Positions 49,810-58,839 of a stretch of DNA of 64,000 nt are shown in pieces. The number at the start of each line of letters is the position of its first letter. Position 1 is the stretch's first letter. The notes under the pieces were generated by a model. The model did no database searches. It saw nothing but the letters and a program-made list of their open reading frames with translations, and was not told the origin of the DNA. Where the stretch lies: positions 2,976,001 to 3,040,000 of the forward strand of contig NZ_CP108095.1 in the NCBI RefSeq assembly GCF_036194065.1. Direction: 5' to 3'. The position numbers and the translations under genes were made by a program. This stretch comes from Streptomyces sp. NBC_00239. Its GTDB lineage: Bacteria; Actinomycetota; Actinomycetes; Streptomycetales; Streptomycetaceae.

Positions 49810-50625
49810 TCAGAAGAGGGTTCCGAACTCCGGCGCGGCGAGCTCGGTCAGCAGCTCCGGCCCGTTGTTCCGTACGTTGCTGACCGCGGTGGCGACCGGG
49901 TAGGCGCGCATCAGGCCGGCCGGCGGCGGGGCGAGGAGGCCCTGGAGGGCGTCCGGGTCGGTGCGGGCGGGGTCCAGCCAGGCGTCCCAGCGGTCCGGGG
50001 TGAGCATGAGCGGCATCCGCGGGTGGATCTCGGCGAGCGACCCCGGGCCCTCGGCGGGCGGCACGGCGAGGGGGGCGGTCTCCGCCTCGGTGGTGATCAC
50101 CGAGCAGGTCACCCACCAGGCGTTCGGGTGGTCGTCGGGCAGCGTCCGGTCGCGCCAGAACTCGTAGATCCCGGCCATCGCGAAGACCGAGCCGTCGGCG
50201 GGGAGCACGAAGTAGGGCTGCTTGCGGGCCCGCTTCCGCTTCCCCTCGACCTCCAGCTGCCGCTCGTCACGGTCGGTGACCCACTCGTAGTAGCCGTCGG
50301 CGGGGACGATGCAGCGGCGCTGCGCGAAGGGGCGGCGGAACGACGGCTTCTCGGCGAGCGTCTCGGACCGGGCGTTGATCATCCGGGCGGCGCCGTCGGG
50401 GTCGGAGGCCCAGGAGGGCACGAGCCCCCAGCGCAGGGTGCGCAGCTGGCGAACCGGACGGCGGTCGGCGGCGTCCTTCACAGGACGGTCGAGTACGACG
50501 TGGACCTCTTTGGTGGGGGCCACGTTCCAGTCGGGGGCGAGGGTCTCCTCGGGCTCCCACTTCTCGACGCCGAAGAGCCGCACCAGTTCCTCGGGCCCTC
50601 GGCTCGCTGCATACCGTCCGCACAT
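49810..50625 (-). CDS. SRAP-domain protein (HMCES/YedK): abasic-site DNA-protein crosslinker
   Basis: 271 residues from ATG 50625, so that Cys2 (MCGRYA) becomes the N-terminal catalytic cysteine after Met removal; the longer frame would destroy the activity. Other active-site blocks: PDWNVAPTKE, MINARSET, CIVPADGYYEW (Glu) and EIHPRMPLML (His). SRAP proteins form a stable thiazolidine crosslink with abasic sites in single-stranded DNA, shielding them. No lexA box was recognised. Overlapping divergent starts with the M50 gene, 53 bases apart. Confidence 0.95.
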   Translation of the reverse strand: MCGRYAASRGPEELVRLFGVEKWEPEETLAPDWNVAPTKEVHVVLDRPVKDAADRRPVRQLRTLRWGLVPSWASDPDGAARMINARSETLAEKPSFRRPFAQRRCIVPADGYYEWVTDRDERQLEVEGKRKRARKQPYFVLPADGSVFAMAGIYEFWRDRTLPDDHPNAWWVTCSVITTEAETAPLAVPPAEGPGSLAEIHPRMPLMLTPDRWDAWLDPARTDPDALQGLLAPPPAGLMRAYPVATAVSNVRNNGPELLTELAAPEFGTLF

Positions 50626-50678
50626 GGCTGACACACTGCCACGGCGCCCACCCCCCACCGCAAGGAGTCCGCCACCTG

Positions 50679-51392
50679 ATGGACAGCACCTTCCCGGCCG
50701 GCCTGTGGGACCGGCTCACCGGCATACAGGCGGCGCCCGAACTGTGGCTCGTCGTCGCGACCGCGGCGGCCGCGCTGGCCCTCGTGGCGCCGCGCCCGCT
50801 CTGGCTGCTCTCGCGCAACGCGATCACCATCGCCCACGAGGGCGGCCACGGGCTGCTCGCCGTGCTCACCAGGCGGAAGCTGGCCGGCATCCGGCTGCAC
50901 TCGGACACCAGCGGGCTGACGCTGAGCTACGGCCGCCCGACCGGCCCCGGCATGATCCTGACGGCGGCCGCCGGGTACACCGCGCCCCCGCTGCTGGGCC
51001 TGGGCGGGGCCTGGCTGCTGGCCGCGCACCACGTCACCCTGCTGCTGTGGCTGGCGACGGCGCTGCTGCTGGCGCTGCTGGTGCGGATCCGCAACGCGTA
51101 CGGGGTGCTCACCGTCGTGCTGACCGGCGGCACCTTCCTGCTGGTGTCGTGGCTGGCCGCGGAGCCCGTACAGGCGGCGTTCGCCTATACGGCGGTGTGG
51201 TTCCTGCTGCTGGGCGGCGTACGGCCGGCCTTCGAGCTCCAGGCGCAGCGGCGGCACGGCCGGGCCCCCGACTCGGACGCCGACCAGCTCGGCCGGCTCA
51301 CCCACCTGCCGGCCGTGGTGTGGGTGCTCTTCTTCCACCTGGTGTCGCTGACCTCGCTGACCGGCGGCGGCCGGTGGCTGCTCGGACTCTGA
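50679..51392 (+). CDS. M50-family membrane metalloprotease-like protein
   Basis: 237 residues, about six membrane helices. The zinc motif HEGGH (His53, Glu54, His57) lies in a helix after IAH; the third ligand is likely the Asp/Asn-containing run in RPAFELQ or nearby. It resembles the M50B-like (site-2-protease) proteins common in actinobacteria, but lacks a clear NPDG motif, so activity is uncertain. Position: 54 bases upstream of aroA on the same strand. Confidence 0.82.
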   Translation: MDSTFPAGLWDRLTGIQAAPELWLVVATAAAALALVAPRPLWLLSRNAITIAHEGGHGLLAVLTRRKLAGIRLHSDTSGLTLSYGRPTGPGMILTAAAGYTAPPLLGLGGAWLLAAHHVTLLLWLATALLLALLVRIRNAYGVLTVVLTGGTFLLVSWLAAEPVQAAFAYTAVWFLLLGGVRPAFELQAQRRHGRAPDSDADQLGRLTHLPAVVWVLFFHLVSLTSLTGGGRWLLGL

Positions 51393-51446
51393 GACCGGCC
51401 GGGCGACCACGTTCGGGCGGACCCGGCAGGGCCTAAAGTAAAGGCC

Positions 51447-52787
51447 ATGACCGACACCTCAGCGCCCCACGCCCTCTGGCCAGCCCCGACCGCGGACGGG
51501 GCCGTCCGCGCCACCGTCACCGTGCCGGGCTCCAAGTCGGTCACCAACCGGGCGCTGGTGCTGGCCGCGCTGGCCGCCGAGCCGGGCTGGGTCCGCCGGC
51601 CGCTGCGCTCACGCGACTCCCAGCTGATGTCGGACGCACTGCGCGCGATGGGCGTGGGCATCGAGGAGACGGTGTCCTCCAGCTCCGGCGGCGCCGGCGA
51701 GAGCGGCGAGGCCTGGCGGGTCATCCCGGCCGGCCTGCACGGCCCGGCCACCGTGGACGTCGGCAACGCGGGCACGGTCATGCGCTTCCTGCCGCCGGTC
51801 GCGGCCCTGGCCGCCGGCCCGATCCGCTTCGACGGCGACCCCCGTTCCTACGAGCGGCCGCTGGGCCAGGTCATCTCCGCGCTGCGCACCCTCGGCGCCC
51901 GTATCGACGACGACGGCCGCGGCGCGCTGCCGCTGACCGTGCACGGCGGCGGGGCCCTGGACGGCGGGGTCGTCGAGATCGACGCCTCGAACTCCTCGCA
52001 GTTCGTCTCCGCGCTGCTGCTGTCCGCGCCGCGCTTCAACCAGGGCGTCGAGGTCCGCCACACCGGCGCCACCCTGCCGTCGATGCCGCACATCCGGATG
52101 ACGGTCGAGATGCTGCGCGCGGCCGGCGCCCAGGTCGACACCCCGGAGGCCGGCGGCGAGAAGAACGTCTGGCGGGTCGCCCCCGGCGCCCTGCTGGGCC
52201 GTGACCTGGTGGTCGAGCCCGACCTGTCGAACGCGCAGCCGTTCCTGGCGGCCGCGATGATCACCGGCGGTTCGGTGACCATCCCCGACTGGCCGCGCCG
52301 CACCACCCAGCCCGGCGACGCGCTGCGCTCGATCTTCACGGAGATGGGCGGCTCCTGCGAGCTGACCGACACCGGCCTGGTCTTCACCGGGACCGGCAAG
52401 GTCCACGGCATCGACGTGGACCTGAGCGAGGTCGGCGAGCTCACCCCGGGCATCGCCGCGGTGGCCGCGCTGGCCGACTCGGAGTCCGTCCTGCGCGGGG
52501 TCGCGCACCTGCGGCTGCACGAGACGGACCGGCTGGCGGCCCTCACGAAGGAGATCAACGGGCTCGGCGGCGATGTCACCGAGACCGCCGACGGGCTGCG
52601 GATCCGCCCGCGCCGCCTGCACGGCGGGACCTTCCACACGTACGACGACCACCGGATGGCCACCGCGGGCGCGGTGATCGGCCTGGCGGTCGAGGGAGTC
52701 GGGATCGAGAACGTGGGCACGACCGCGAAGACCCTGCCGGACTTCCCGCAGATGTGGGCGGACATGCTCGCGGGAGCGGGAGCGTAG
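51447..52787 (+). CDS. aroA: 3-phosphoshikimate 1-carboxyvinyltransferase (EPSP synthase)
   Basis: 446 residues. Joins PEP and shikimate-3-phosphate in the chorismate pathway. The substrate-binding [18 protein letters not shown] (Lys30 in PGSKS), [16 protein letters not shown], and the C-terminal [18 protein letters not shown] are conserved. The G-NAGT region reads G-N-A-G-T as in sensitive type I enzymes. It is followed four bases later by rsgA, so probably cotranscribed. Confidence 0.97.
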   Translation: MTDTSAPHALWPAPTADGAVRATVTVPGSKSVTNRALVLAALAAEPGWVRRPLRSRDSQLMSDALRAMGVGIEETVSSSSGGAGESGEAWRVIPAGLHGPATVDVGNAGTVMRFLPPVAALAAGPIRFDGDPRSYERPLGQVISALRTLGARIDDDGRGALPLTVHGGGALDGGVVEIDASNSSQFVSALLLSAPRFNQGVEVRHTGATLPSMPHIRMTVEMLRAAGAQVDTPEAGGEKNVWRVAPGALLGRDLVVEPDLSNAQPFLAAAMITGGSVTIPDWPRRTTQPGDALRSIFTEMGGSCELTDTGLVFTGTGKVHGIDVDLSEVGELTPGIAAVAALADSESVLRGVAHLRLHETDRLAALTKEINGLGGDVTETADGLRIRPRRLHGGTFHTYDDHRMATAGAVIGLAVEGVGIENVGTTAKTLPDFPQMWADMLAGAGA

Positions 52788-52791
52788 CGCC

Positions 52792-53802
52792 ATGCGCCGG
52801 TACGACAAGCACACGGACGACGACGACATCCGGTCCCGCCCCAACCCCAAGGGCAACCGGCCCCGGACCACGATCCGGCCCAAGCACGAGGACGCGGCCG
52901 AGGGCTTCGTCCTCACCGTCGACCGCGGACGGCTGACCTGCCTGATCGGGGGCCGTTCCGTGCACGCGATGAAGGCCCGCGAGCTGGGCCGCAAGGCCGC
53001 GGTGGTCGGCGACCGGGTCTGGATCGTAGGAGACCTGTCCGGCAAGAAGGACACCCTGGCCCGCATCGTGCGGATCGAGGAGCGCAAGTCCGTCCTGCGG
53101 CGCACCGCCGACGACGACGACCCGTACGAGCGGGTGGTCGTCGCGAACGCCGACCAGCTGGCCATCGTCACCGCGCTGGCAGACCCGGAGCCGCGGCCCC
53201 GGATGATCGACCGCTGCCTGGTGGCGGCGTACGACGCCGGGCTGGAGCCGCTGCTGGTGCTCACCAAGTCCGATCTGACCTCCGCGGACAAGATCCTGGA
53301 GATCTACTCGACCTTCGGGCTGAAGTACGTGGTGACCAACCGCGAGGAGCTCGCGGCGGGCGACGCGGCCGACCGGGTGCGCGAGCACCTCAACGGCCGG
53401 ATCACCGCCTTCGTCGGCCACTCGGGCGTCGGCAAGACCACGCTGGTGAACTCGCTGGTCGCCGAGGGCCGCCAGCGCGCCACCGGAGTGGTCAACGCGG
53501 TGACCGGCCGCGGTCGGCACACCACCACCTCGGCGCTCGCGCTGCCGCTGCCGGGCGGCGACGGCTGGGTCATCGACACCCCGGGCGTCCGCTCGTTCGG
53601 CCTGCACCACATCGAGCCCTCGCGGGTCATCCTCGCCTTCCCGGACCTGGAGCCGGGCACCGAGGGCTGTCCGCGGGCCTGCAGCCACGACGAGCCGGAC
53701 TGCGCGCTGGACCAGTGGGTGGCCGACGGCCACGCCGACCCGGCCCGGCTCTACTCGCTGCGCCGGCTGCTCGCCACCCGCGAACGGCGCGAGGGCGACT
53801 GA
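52792..53802 (+). CDS. rsgA: Ribosome-small-subunit-dependent GTPase RsgA
   Basis: 336 residues. OB-fold (about 35-100), then a circularly permuted GTPase: G4 (LTKSD) precedes G1 (GHSGVGKTT) and G3 (DTPGVRSFG). A C-terminal zinc knuckle is visible as CPRACSHDEPDC. It binds late 30S subunits and assists maturation of the decoding site. It starts four bases after aroA; the order aroA-rsgA is usual in Streptomyces. Confidence 0.96.
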   Translation: MRRYDKHTDDDDIRSRPNPKGNRPRTTIRPKHEDAAEGFVLTVDRGRLTCLIGGRSVHAMKARELGRKAAVVGDRVWIVGDLSGKKDTLARIVRIEERKSVLRRTADDDDPYERVVVANADQLAIVTALADPEPRPRMIDRCLVAAYDAGLEPLLVLTKSDLTSADKILEIYSTFGLKYVVTNREELAAGDAADRVREHLNGRITAFVGHSGVGKTTLVNSLVAEGRQRATGVVNAVTGRGRHTTTSALALPLPGGDGWVIDTPGVRSFGLHHIEPSRVILAFPDLEPGTEGCPRACSHDEPDCALDQWVADGHADPARLYSLRRLLATRERREGD

Positions 53803-53918
53803 CCGTCGGCCCGGCGCGCGCGTGCGGCCCGGGTTTGCCGGGGTGCCGTGTCTGGTAAATGCATAATCGCACCGAGTGGCGCGAGGCCCGTGTCACACGA
53901 CGCGGGGAGGCATTCGAC

Positions 53919-54242
53919 ATGGCGTGGCTGCTGGTGGTCGTCGCGGGAATCCTGGAGACCGGTTTCGCGGTCTGCCTCAAGCTGTCCCACGGCTTCACCC
54001 GGCTGTGGCCCACCATCGCCTTCGCCGCCTTCGCGCTGGGCAGCTTCGGTCTGCTGACGCTGGCCCTGCGCAAGCTCGACGTGGGGCCGGCGTACGCGGT
54101 GTGGACCGGCATCGGCGCGGCGGGCACCGCGATCTACGGGATGATCTTCCTGGGCGACCTCGTGTCGACCCTGAAGATCGTCTCGATTTCGCTGGTCATC
54201 GTCGGGGTCATCGGACTCCAGCTGTCCGGCTCCTCGCACTGA
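53919..54242 (+). CDS. Small multidrug-resistance-family exporter (SugE/Gdx-like)
   Basis: 107 residues with four membrane helices. The membrane Glu of SMR proteins is in AGILETGFAVCLKLSHGFTR; LKLSHGFTR and VGPAYAVWTGIGAAGTA fit the SugE/Gdx branch, which exports guanidinium, better than EmrE. ATG at 53919 follows GGGGAGG. A -10-like CATAAT lies at 53862-53867. No guanidine riboswitch was recognised upstream. It converges on the TetR gene. Confidence 0.9.
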   Translation: MAWLLVVVAGILETGFAVCLKLSHGFTRLWPTIAFAAFALGSFGLLTLALRKLDVGPAYAVWTGIGAAGTAIYGMIFLGDLVSTLKIVSISLVIVGVIGLQLSGSSH

Positions 54243-54284
54243 CCGCCCCGGCCCGGTTCCGCCCTCCAGGCGCGCGCCGGACCC

Positions 54285-54911
54285 TCACCGCGCGCGCGGG
54301 TCCACCAGCCCCAGCAGTTCCGCCAGCACCGCGCCGTCCGGCCCCTCCCCCGGCGCGATCACGTACGAGAGCGCCAGCCGCACCGCGAGTTCGCAGCGGT
54401 GCGCGTCGGCCTCGTCGCCCGCCAGCGCGGCGGCCGCCCGGTCCCGTACGGCCCGGGCGAGTTCCGCGGGCTCCGGCACCGCGTCGGCCCGCCGCGGCGC
54501 GGGCAGCCGGGCGGCCGGCGCGACGGTCCGCGGGGCGGGCAACCGCTCGTCCCAGCACCCGGTGAGCAGCGCACGCACCAGTGGATGGGCCCGGGCGGCC
54601 CGTACGGTCCACTCGGCGAGCGCGACCAGCCGTTCGCGGGGTCCGGCCGGGCCGCCCAGCGCCCGGTCCACGCCGGCCAGGAACCAGTCGGTCTCCCGTC
54701 GTACCAGCGCCCGCGCCAGGCCGTCCTTGCCGCCGAACTCGTTGTAGAGGGTCTGCCGCGAGACGCCCGCGGCGGCGGCGACGTCCACCATCCGCACGGC
54801 GGGCCAGGGCCGGCCCGACAGCGCCACCTGGGCGGCTTCGAGCAAGGATTCCCGCGCTGCCGGCATCGTCGCCTCCCGCCGCCCCCGGGCCCGGCCGGGA
54901 GAACCTGCCAT
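54285..54911 (-). CDS. TetR-family repressor
   Basis: 208 residues. The N-terminal helix-turn-helix reads VRMVDVAAAAGVSRQTLYNEF (about 39-59), followed by GGKDGLARALVRRETDWFLAG and a mostly helical effector domain. The ligand is unknown. It is divergent from hisN over 102 bases with a TTGAC-N15-GTCAA palindrome between; it converges on the SMR gene, so that gene may or may not be its target. Confidence 0.88.
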   Translation of the reverse strand: MAGSPGRARGRREATMPAARESLLEAAQVALSGRPWPAVRMVDVAAAAGVSRQTLYNEFGGKDGLARALVRRETDWFLAGVDRALGGPAGPRERLVALAEWTVRAARAHPLVRALLTGCWDERLPAPRTVAPAARLPAPRRADAVPEPAELARAVRDRAAAALAGDEADAHRCELAVRLALSYVIAPGEGPDGAVLAELLGLVDPRAR

Positions 54912-54922
54912 CCCGGTCAGCG

Positions 54923-54947
54923 TTGACGCGCCGCGGCACGCTGTCAA
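54923..54947. promoter_or_regulatory. Candidate TetR operator
   Basis: TTGAC (54923-54927) and GTCAA (54943-54947) with 15 bases between, 12 bases upstream of the TetR start. The left arm could also be a -35 reading toward hisN. Assignment is inference. Confidence 0.4.
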
Positions 54948-55013
54948 GGGGGCCCGCGGCCATGTCGTGGACACCGTGTGGTCCGGCCGTTTGCGTGCCG
55001 ATACTGTTCGGCC

Positions 55014-55811
55014 ATGCCCGAGTATGACGATGATCTGCGCCTTGCCCACGAGCTCGCCGACGCGGCCGACGCGGCCACGATGGACCGCTTCCAGGCCCTG
55101 GACCTCAAGGTCGAGACCAAGCCCGACATGACCCCGGTGAGCGAAGCCGACAAGGCCGCCGAGGAGCTCATCCGGGCCCGGCTGCAGATCGCCCGGCCGG
55201 GCGACGCGATCCTCGGCGAGGAGTACGGGGTCGAGGGCTCGGGCCCGCGCCGCTGGGTCGTGGACCCGATCGACGGTACGAAGAACTACGTCCGCGGCGT
55301 CCCGGTCTGGGCCACCCTGATCTCCCTGATGGCCGAGGGCGAGAACGGCTGGCGGCCGGTGGTGGGCGTGGTGTCCGCGCCGGCGCTGGGCCGCCGCTGG
55401 TGGGCCTCGGAGGGCGGCGGCGCCTTCACCGGCGCCGGCCCGGGGCAGGGCCGCCGCATCGGCGTCTCGAAGGTGGGCTCCCTCGCCGACTCCTCGTTCG
55501 CGTACTCGTCGATCAGCGGATGGGAGGAGCTGGGCCGGCTCGACGGCTTCCTGGACCTGACCCGGGAGGTCTGGCGCACCCGTGCGTACGGCGACTTCTG
55601 GCCGTACATGATGGTCGCCGAGGGCTCGGTGGACATCTGCGCCGAGCCGGAGCTCTCGCTGTGGGACATGGCGGCCAACGCGATCGTGGTGCAGGAGGCC
55701 GGCGGCCGGTTCACGGCCCTGGACGGCACGGACGGCGTGCACGGCGGCAACGCGGCGGCTTCGAACGGGCTGTTGCACGACGAGATGCTCGGTTACCTCA
55801 ACCGGCGCTGA
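55014..55811 (+). CDS. hisN: Histidinol-phosphatase / inositol-monophosphatase-family phosphatase
   Basis: 265 residues from ATG 55014. The metal motifs are GEEYG (68-72), [10 protein letters not shown] (84-93) and [17 protein letters not shown]. Actinobacterial HisN proteins of this superfamily remove phosphate from L-histidinol phosphate; the position matches the known Streptomyces gene from memory. An ATG/GTG 36 bases upstream is possible but less conserved. The product acts in the cytosol. Confidence 0.88.
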   Translation: MPEYDDDLRLAHELADAADAATMDRFQALDLKVETKPDMTPVSEADKAAEELIRARLQIARPGDAILGEEYGVEGSGPRRWVVDPIDGTKNYVRGVPVWATLISLMAEGENGWRPVVGVVSAPALGRRWWASEGGGAFTGAGPGQGRRIGVSKVGSLADSSFAYSSISGWEELGRLDGFLDLTREVWRTRAYGDFWPYMMVAEGSVDICAEPELSLWDMAANAIVVQEAGGRFTALDGTDGVHGGNAAASNGLLHDEMLGYLNRR

Positions 55812-55964
55812 GGGGTCGCACGGCGGGACGGGCGGATGCGCGCCGTGCCCCCTTGTTCGCTCTCCGTACCCGTGCCACTCTGAGAATCCCCTCGCTTGTG
55901 CGTTTGTGAATTCCTTCTCGAATGCGGCCCGGTCGGGGGGAACGCCTAGGAGGTGGCTCTCTTC

Positions 55965-56357
55965 ATGCTCGTCCGTGACGCCATGAGCACTCTGATCCTC
56001 ACCCTCGGACCCGCCCACACCCTCCGGCAGGCCGCCTGCCTCATGTCCGGCCGGCGCGTCGGCGCGGCCGTCGTCCTCGATCCCGACACCAGCGGGGTCG
56101 GAATCCTGACCGAACGCGACATCCTCAACTCGCTGGGCGCGGGACACGACCCCGACCGCGAGACCGTGGGCGCGCACACCACCAACAACGTGGTGTTCTG
56201 CACCCCGGACGCGACCTTGCAGGAAGCAGCCGAGGCGATGGCGCACGGCGGCTTCCGGCACCTGGTCGTCCTGGCGGACGGCGGCCCGGTCGGCATCGTC
56301 TCGGTCCGCGACGTGATCCGCTGCTGGGTTCCGGCCCGGCGCACGGTCCCGGCGTAG
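55965..56357 (+). CDS. Stand-alone two-CBS-domain protein
   Basis: 130 residues made almost wholly of a CBS pair: VRDAMSTLILTLGPAHTL to GVGILTERDILNSLGAG, then HTTNNVVFCTPDATLQEA to GIVSVRDVIRCWV. CBS pairs bind adenosyl nucleotides (AMP, ATP, SAM) as energy sensors. ATG 55965 has AGGAGG 11 bases upstream; a GTG at 55953 overlaps that site. Partner proteins are unknown. A terminator follows nine bases after the stop. Confidence 0.9.
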   Translation: MLVRDAMSTLILTLGPAHTLRQAACLMSGRRVGAAVVLDPDTSGVGILTERDILNSLGAGHDPDRETVGAHTTNNVVFCTPDATLQEAAEAMAHGGFRHLVVLADGGPVGIVSVRDVIRCWVPARRTVPA

Positions 56358-56365
56358 AACGCCGG

Positions 56366-56395
56366 AGGGCCGGACCCACGACCGGGTCCGGCCCT
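56366..56395. terminator. Terminator between the CBS gene and catalase
   Basis: A perfect 12-bp stem AGGGCCGGACCC (56366-56377) and GGGTCCGGCCCT (56384-56395), loop ACGACC. It lies between convergent genes. Confidence 0.85.
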
Positions 56396-56469
56396 CAAGC
56401 CCTCGGCGGGCAACCGTCAATGGGGCGACCCCAACGGCGGACGACCACCCCCGCGGGAGCGGCGGCGGT

Positions 56470-57930
56470 TCAGCCGCGAAGGGGGCGCAGGGCCTGGACG
56501 GCGGCTTCCAGTCGCTTGCCGAAGTCGCCGTCCGCCTGACGGAAGTTGCCGATGGCCCGCTCGGCGATGTCGTCGCGGGAGACCTTGGCGATGAAGCCGG
56601 CCAGGTTCTCGACCAGGCGGCCCTTCTCGTCCTCGGACATCAGGCGGTAGAGGTCGCCCGCCTGCGTGAAGTCGCTGTCCTCGGCGTGGACGGCGGCCGC
56701 GTGGTTGCCGGTGGCGCCGGTGACCGGGGCGGACTGCCACAGCGGGCGGTCCGTCTGGACCGGGCCGCCGAAGCTGTTCGGCTCGTAGTTCTTCGCACCC
56801 TTGTGGCGGCCGTCGTAGAGGGAGCCGTCGCGGGAGTTGGTGCGCGCCTCGGTGGCGTGCGGGCGGTTCACCGGCAGGTGGTCGGCGTTGATGCCGACGC
56901 GGTAGCGGTGGGCGTCGCCGTACGCGAAGAGCCGGCCCTGGAGCATCTTGTCCGGGGAGGGGCCGATGCCCGGCACGAAGTGCGCGGGGCTGAAGATCGA
57001 CTGCTCGACCTCGGCGAACACGTTCTCCGGGTTGCGGTTGAGCTCCAGCTTGCCTATCTCGATCGGCGGGTAGTCCTCGTGCGGCCACACCTTGGTGAGG
57101 TCGAACGGGTTGAAGCGGTACCCGGCGGCGTCGGCGGCGGGCATGATCTGGACCTGCACGGTCCAGGTCGGGAAGTCGCCGCGCTCGATGGACTCGCGCA
57201 GGTCGCGCTGGTGCGAGTCGGGGTCCTCGCCGGCGAGGCGGTTGGCCTCGGCCTGGGTGAGGTTCTTGATGCCCTGGTCGGTCTTGAAGTGGTACTTGAC
57301 CCAGAAGACCTCGCCGGCCTCGTTGTTCCACTGGAACGTGTGCGAGCCGTAGCCGTTCATGTGACGGTAGGACGCCGGGATGCCGCGGTCGCCGAACAGC
57401 CAGGTCACCTGGTGGGTGGACTCGGGCGACAGACCCCAGAAGTCCCAGACGTTGTCCGCCTCCTGCGAGCCGGTGTACGGGTCGCGCTTCTGGGTGTGGA
57501 TGAAGTCCGGGAACTTGATGGCGTCCTTGATGAAGAACACCGGGGTGTTGTTGCCGACGAGGTCGTAGTTGCCCTCTTCGGTGTAGAACTTCAGCGCCCA
57601 GCCGCGGGGGTCGCGCACCGCGTCGGCCGCACCGAGGTTGCCCGCGACGGTCGAGAAGCGCAGGAACGTTTCCGTCTGCTTGCCGACCTCGGAGAGGAAG
57701 GCGGCCCGGGTGTACCGCGTGACGTCGGCGGTCACCGTGAAGGTGCCGTAGGCGCCGGCGCCGCGGGCGTGCACGACGCGCTCCGGGATGCGCTCGCGGT
57801 TGAAGTGGGCCAGCTTCTCCAGGAGCAGCTGGTCCTGGACGAGGACCGGACCGCCGACGCCCGCGGTCTCGCTGTTCTGGTTGTCGGCGACCGGTGCACC
57901 GGCCTCCGTGGTGAGCGGTCCCTGCGTCAC
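56470..57930 (-). CDS. catA: Monofunctional haem catalase
   Basis: 486 residues from GTG 57930, which has AGGAGG five bases upstream and gives the start [18 protein letters not shown]; an ATG 18 bases upstream (57948) lacks such a site. Distal His54 in [13 protein letters not shown], the Asn in [11 protein letters not shown], and the proximal haem Tyr in [13 protein letters not shown] are all in place: clade 3 small-subunit catalase. It destroys H2O2 in the cytosol. Divergent from furA/catR with the regulator's palindrome between, so likely H2O2-induced. Confidence 0.95.
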   Translation of the reverse strand: MTQGPLTTEAGAPVADNQNSETAGVGGPVLVQDQLLLEKLAHFNRERIPERVVHARGAGAYGTFTVTADVTRYTRAAFLSEVGKQTETFLRFSTVAGNLGAADAVRDPRGWALKFYTEEGNYDLVGNNTPVFFIKDAIKFPDFIHTQKRDPYTGSQEADNVWDFWGLSPESTHQVTWLFGDRGIPASYRHMNGYGSHTFQWNNEAGEVFWVKYHFKTDQGIKNLTQAEANRLAGEDPDSHQRDLRESIERGDFPTWTVQVQIMPAADAAGYRFNPFDLTKVWPHEDYPPIEIGKLELNRNPENVFAEVEQSIFSPAHFVPGIGPSPDKMLQGRLFAYGDAHRYRVGINADHLPVNRPHATEARTNSRDGSLYDGRHKGAKNYEPNSFGGPVQTDRPLWQSAPVTGATGNHAAAVHAEDSDFTQAGDLYRLMSEDEKGRLVENLAGFIAKVSRDDIAERAIGNFRQADGDFGKRLEAAVQALRPLRG

Positions 57931-57992
57931 GTGCGCCTCCTGCGTCATTCCTGCGTGTCCTGTCCTCGGCGTTACTGGATTCGATCCTACGA

Positions 57993-58005
57993 TAGACAAT
58001 GTCTA
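57993..58005. promoter_or_regulatory. CatR/FurA operator between catA and furA
   Basis: TAGACA-A-TGTCTA (57993-58005), a perfect 6-1-6 palindrome, 63 bases upstream of catA and 74 bases upstream of the regulator. Fits Fur/PerR-family boxes and a shared operator for both genes. Confidence 0.8.
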
Positions 58006-58078
58006 AGTCAAATAAGGATCCAAGTCCGCACCGGTTCGGGATCTACACAAGGTCCCCCTCGCTGTTAGGCTGGCGTGT

Positions 58079-58495
58079 ATGAGTGACCTGCTGGAACGAC
58101 TTCGCGGACGCGGATGGCGCATGACCGCACAGCGGCGCGTCGTGGCCGAGGTGCTCGACGGTGACCACGTGCACCTGACGGCCGACGAGGTCCACGCGCT
58201 CGCCGTGTCGAAACTGCCCGAGATCTCCCGGGCGACCGTCTACAACACCCTGGGCGAACTGGTCTCCCTCGGCGAGGTGCTGGAGGTCTCGACCGACCGC
58301 CGCGCCAAGCGCTACGACCCGAACGCCCACCGGCCCCACCAGCACCTGGTCTGCGCCCAGTGCGGCGCGATCCGCGACGTGCACCCCGAGGGCAACCCGC
58401 TGTCCGACCTGCCCGACTCGGAGCGCTTCGGCTTCGTCGTGTCGAACGTCGAGGTCACCTACCGCGGGATCTGCCCGCACTGCGCGGCAGCCTGA
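58079..58495 (+). CDS. catR: Fur/PerR-family peroxide-sensing repressor (CatR/FurA)
   Basis: 138 residues. Winged helix with TADEVHALAVSKLPEISRATVYNTLGEL; metal sites HRPHQHLVCAQC with Cys92-x2-Cys95 and Cys132-x2-Cys135 at the end form the structural zinc site, and the His cluster around 84-89 the regulatory metal. Divergent from catA, as in the S. coelicolor catR-catA pair, where oxidation by H2O2 lifts repression. The ATG at 58079 has no ribosome-binding site and the mRNA may be leaderless. Confidence 0.93.
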   Translation: MSDLLERLRGRGWRMTAQRRVVAEVLDGDHVHLTADEVHALAVSKLPEISRATVYNTLGELVSLGEVLEVSTDRRAKRYDPNAHRPHQHLVCAQCGAIRDVHPEGNPLSDLPDSERFGFVVSNVEVTYRGICPHCAAA

Positions 58496-58636
58496 CCCCC
58501 GGCCCCCGCCGGGCCCACCCGGCGCACGGCCTCCTGGCGGACCAGGGGGCCGTCCCCTTTTTCCGCTTCGCGGGCTTCATGAGCCTCACACGATTCGCGG
58601 GCTTCGTTCCCGTTGTTCTCTTTGCCGGAGAACGAA

Positions 58637-58674
58637 AGAAGGCCCGGATCCAGTTCCCTGGATCCGGGCCTTCT
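58637..58674 (-). terminator. Terminator of the first initiator tRNA gene
   Basis: A perfect 17-bp stem (58637-58653 with 58658-58674, AGAAGGCCCGGATCCAG and its complement), loop TTCC. It lies 7 bases beyond the 3' end of the tRNA on the minus strand. The core GGCCCGGATCCA is shared with the hairpin after the second tRNA copy. Confidence 0.85.
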
Positions 58675-58681
58675 TCTTCAG

Positions 58682-58755
58682 TAGCGGGGACAGGATTTGA
58701 ACCTGCGACCTCTGGGTTATGAGCCCAGCGAGCTACCGAGCTGCTCCACCCCGCG
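58682..58755 (-). tRNA. Initiator tRNA-fMet (CAT), copy 1
   Basis: 74 bases, no encoded CCA. Anticodon CAT is in the loop CTCATAA between stems CTGGG/CCCAG, giving the three G-C pairs that mark initiator tRNAs. The acceptor begins CGCGGGG, so base 1 (C) faces U72 and does not pair, the other initiator feature. The T loop is GTTCAAATC. Identical to the copy at 60851. Confidence 0.95.
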
Positions 58756-58839
58756 TCGGTAAACCTCACGTTACGCGATGCCCCCGAGCAGGTGCAAATC
58801 CATTGGCCGGGGCCGGGAGGCGAGCTCGCCGCCCGCGGG

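Noticed and set aside
53803..53918. Guanidine riboswitch before the SugE/Gdx-like exporter
   Set aside because: I looked for paired hairpins with ACGR loops or a ykkC-type core and found none.
58496..58636. Direct repeats TTCGCGGGCTTC after furA as a mobile element end
   Set aside because: Only two short copies, with no terminal inverted repeats or target duplication.
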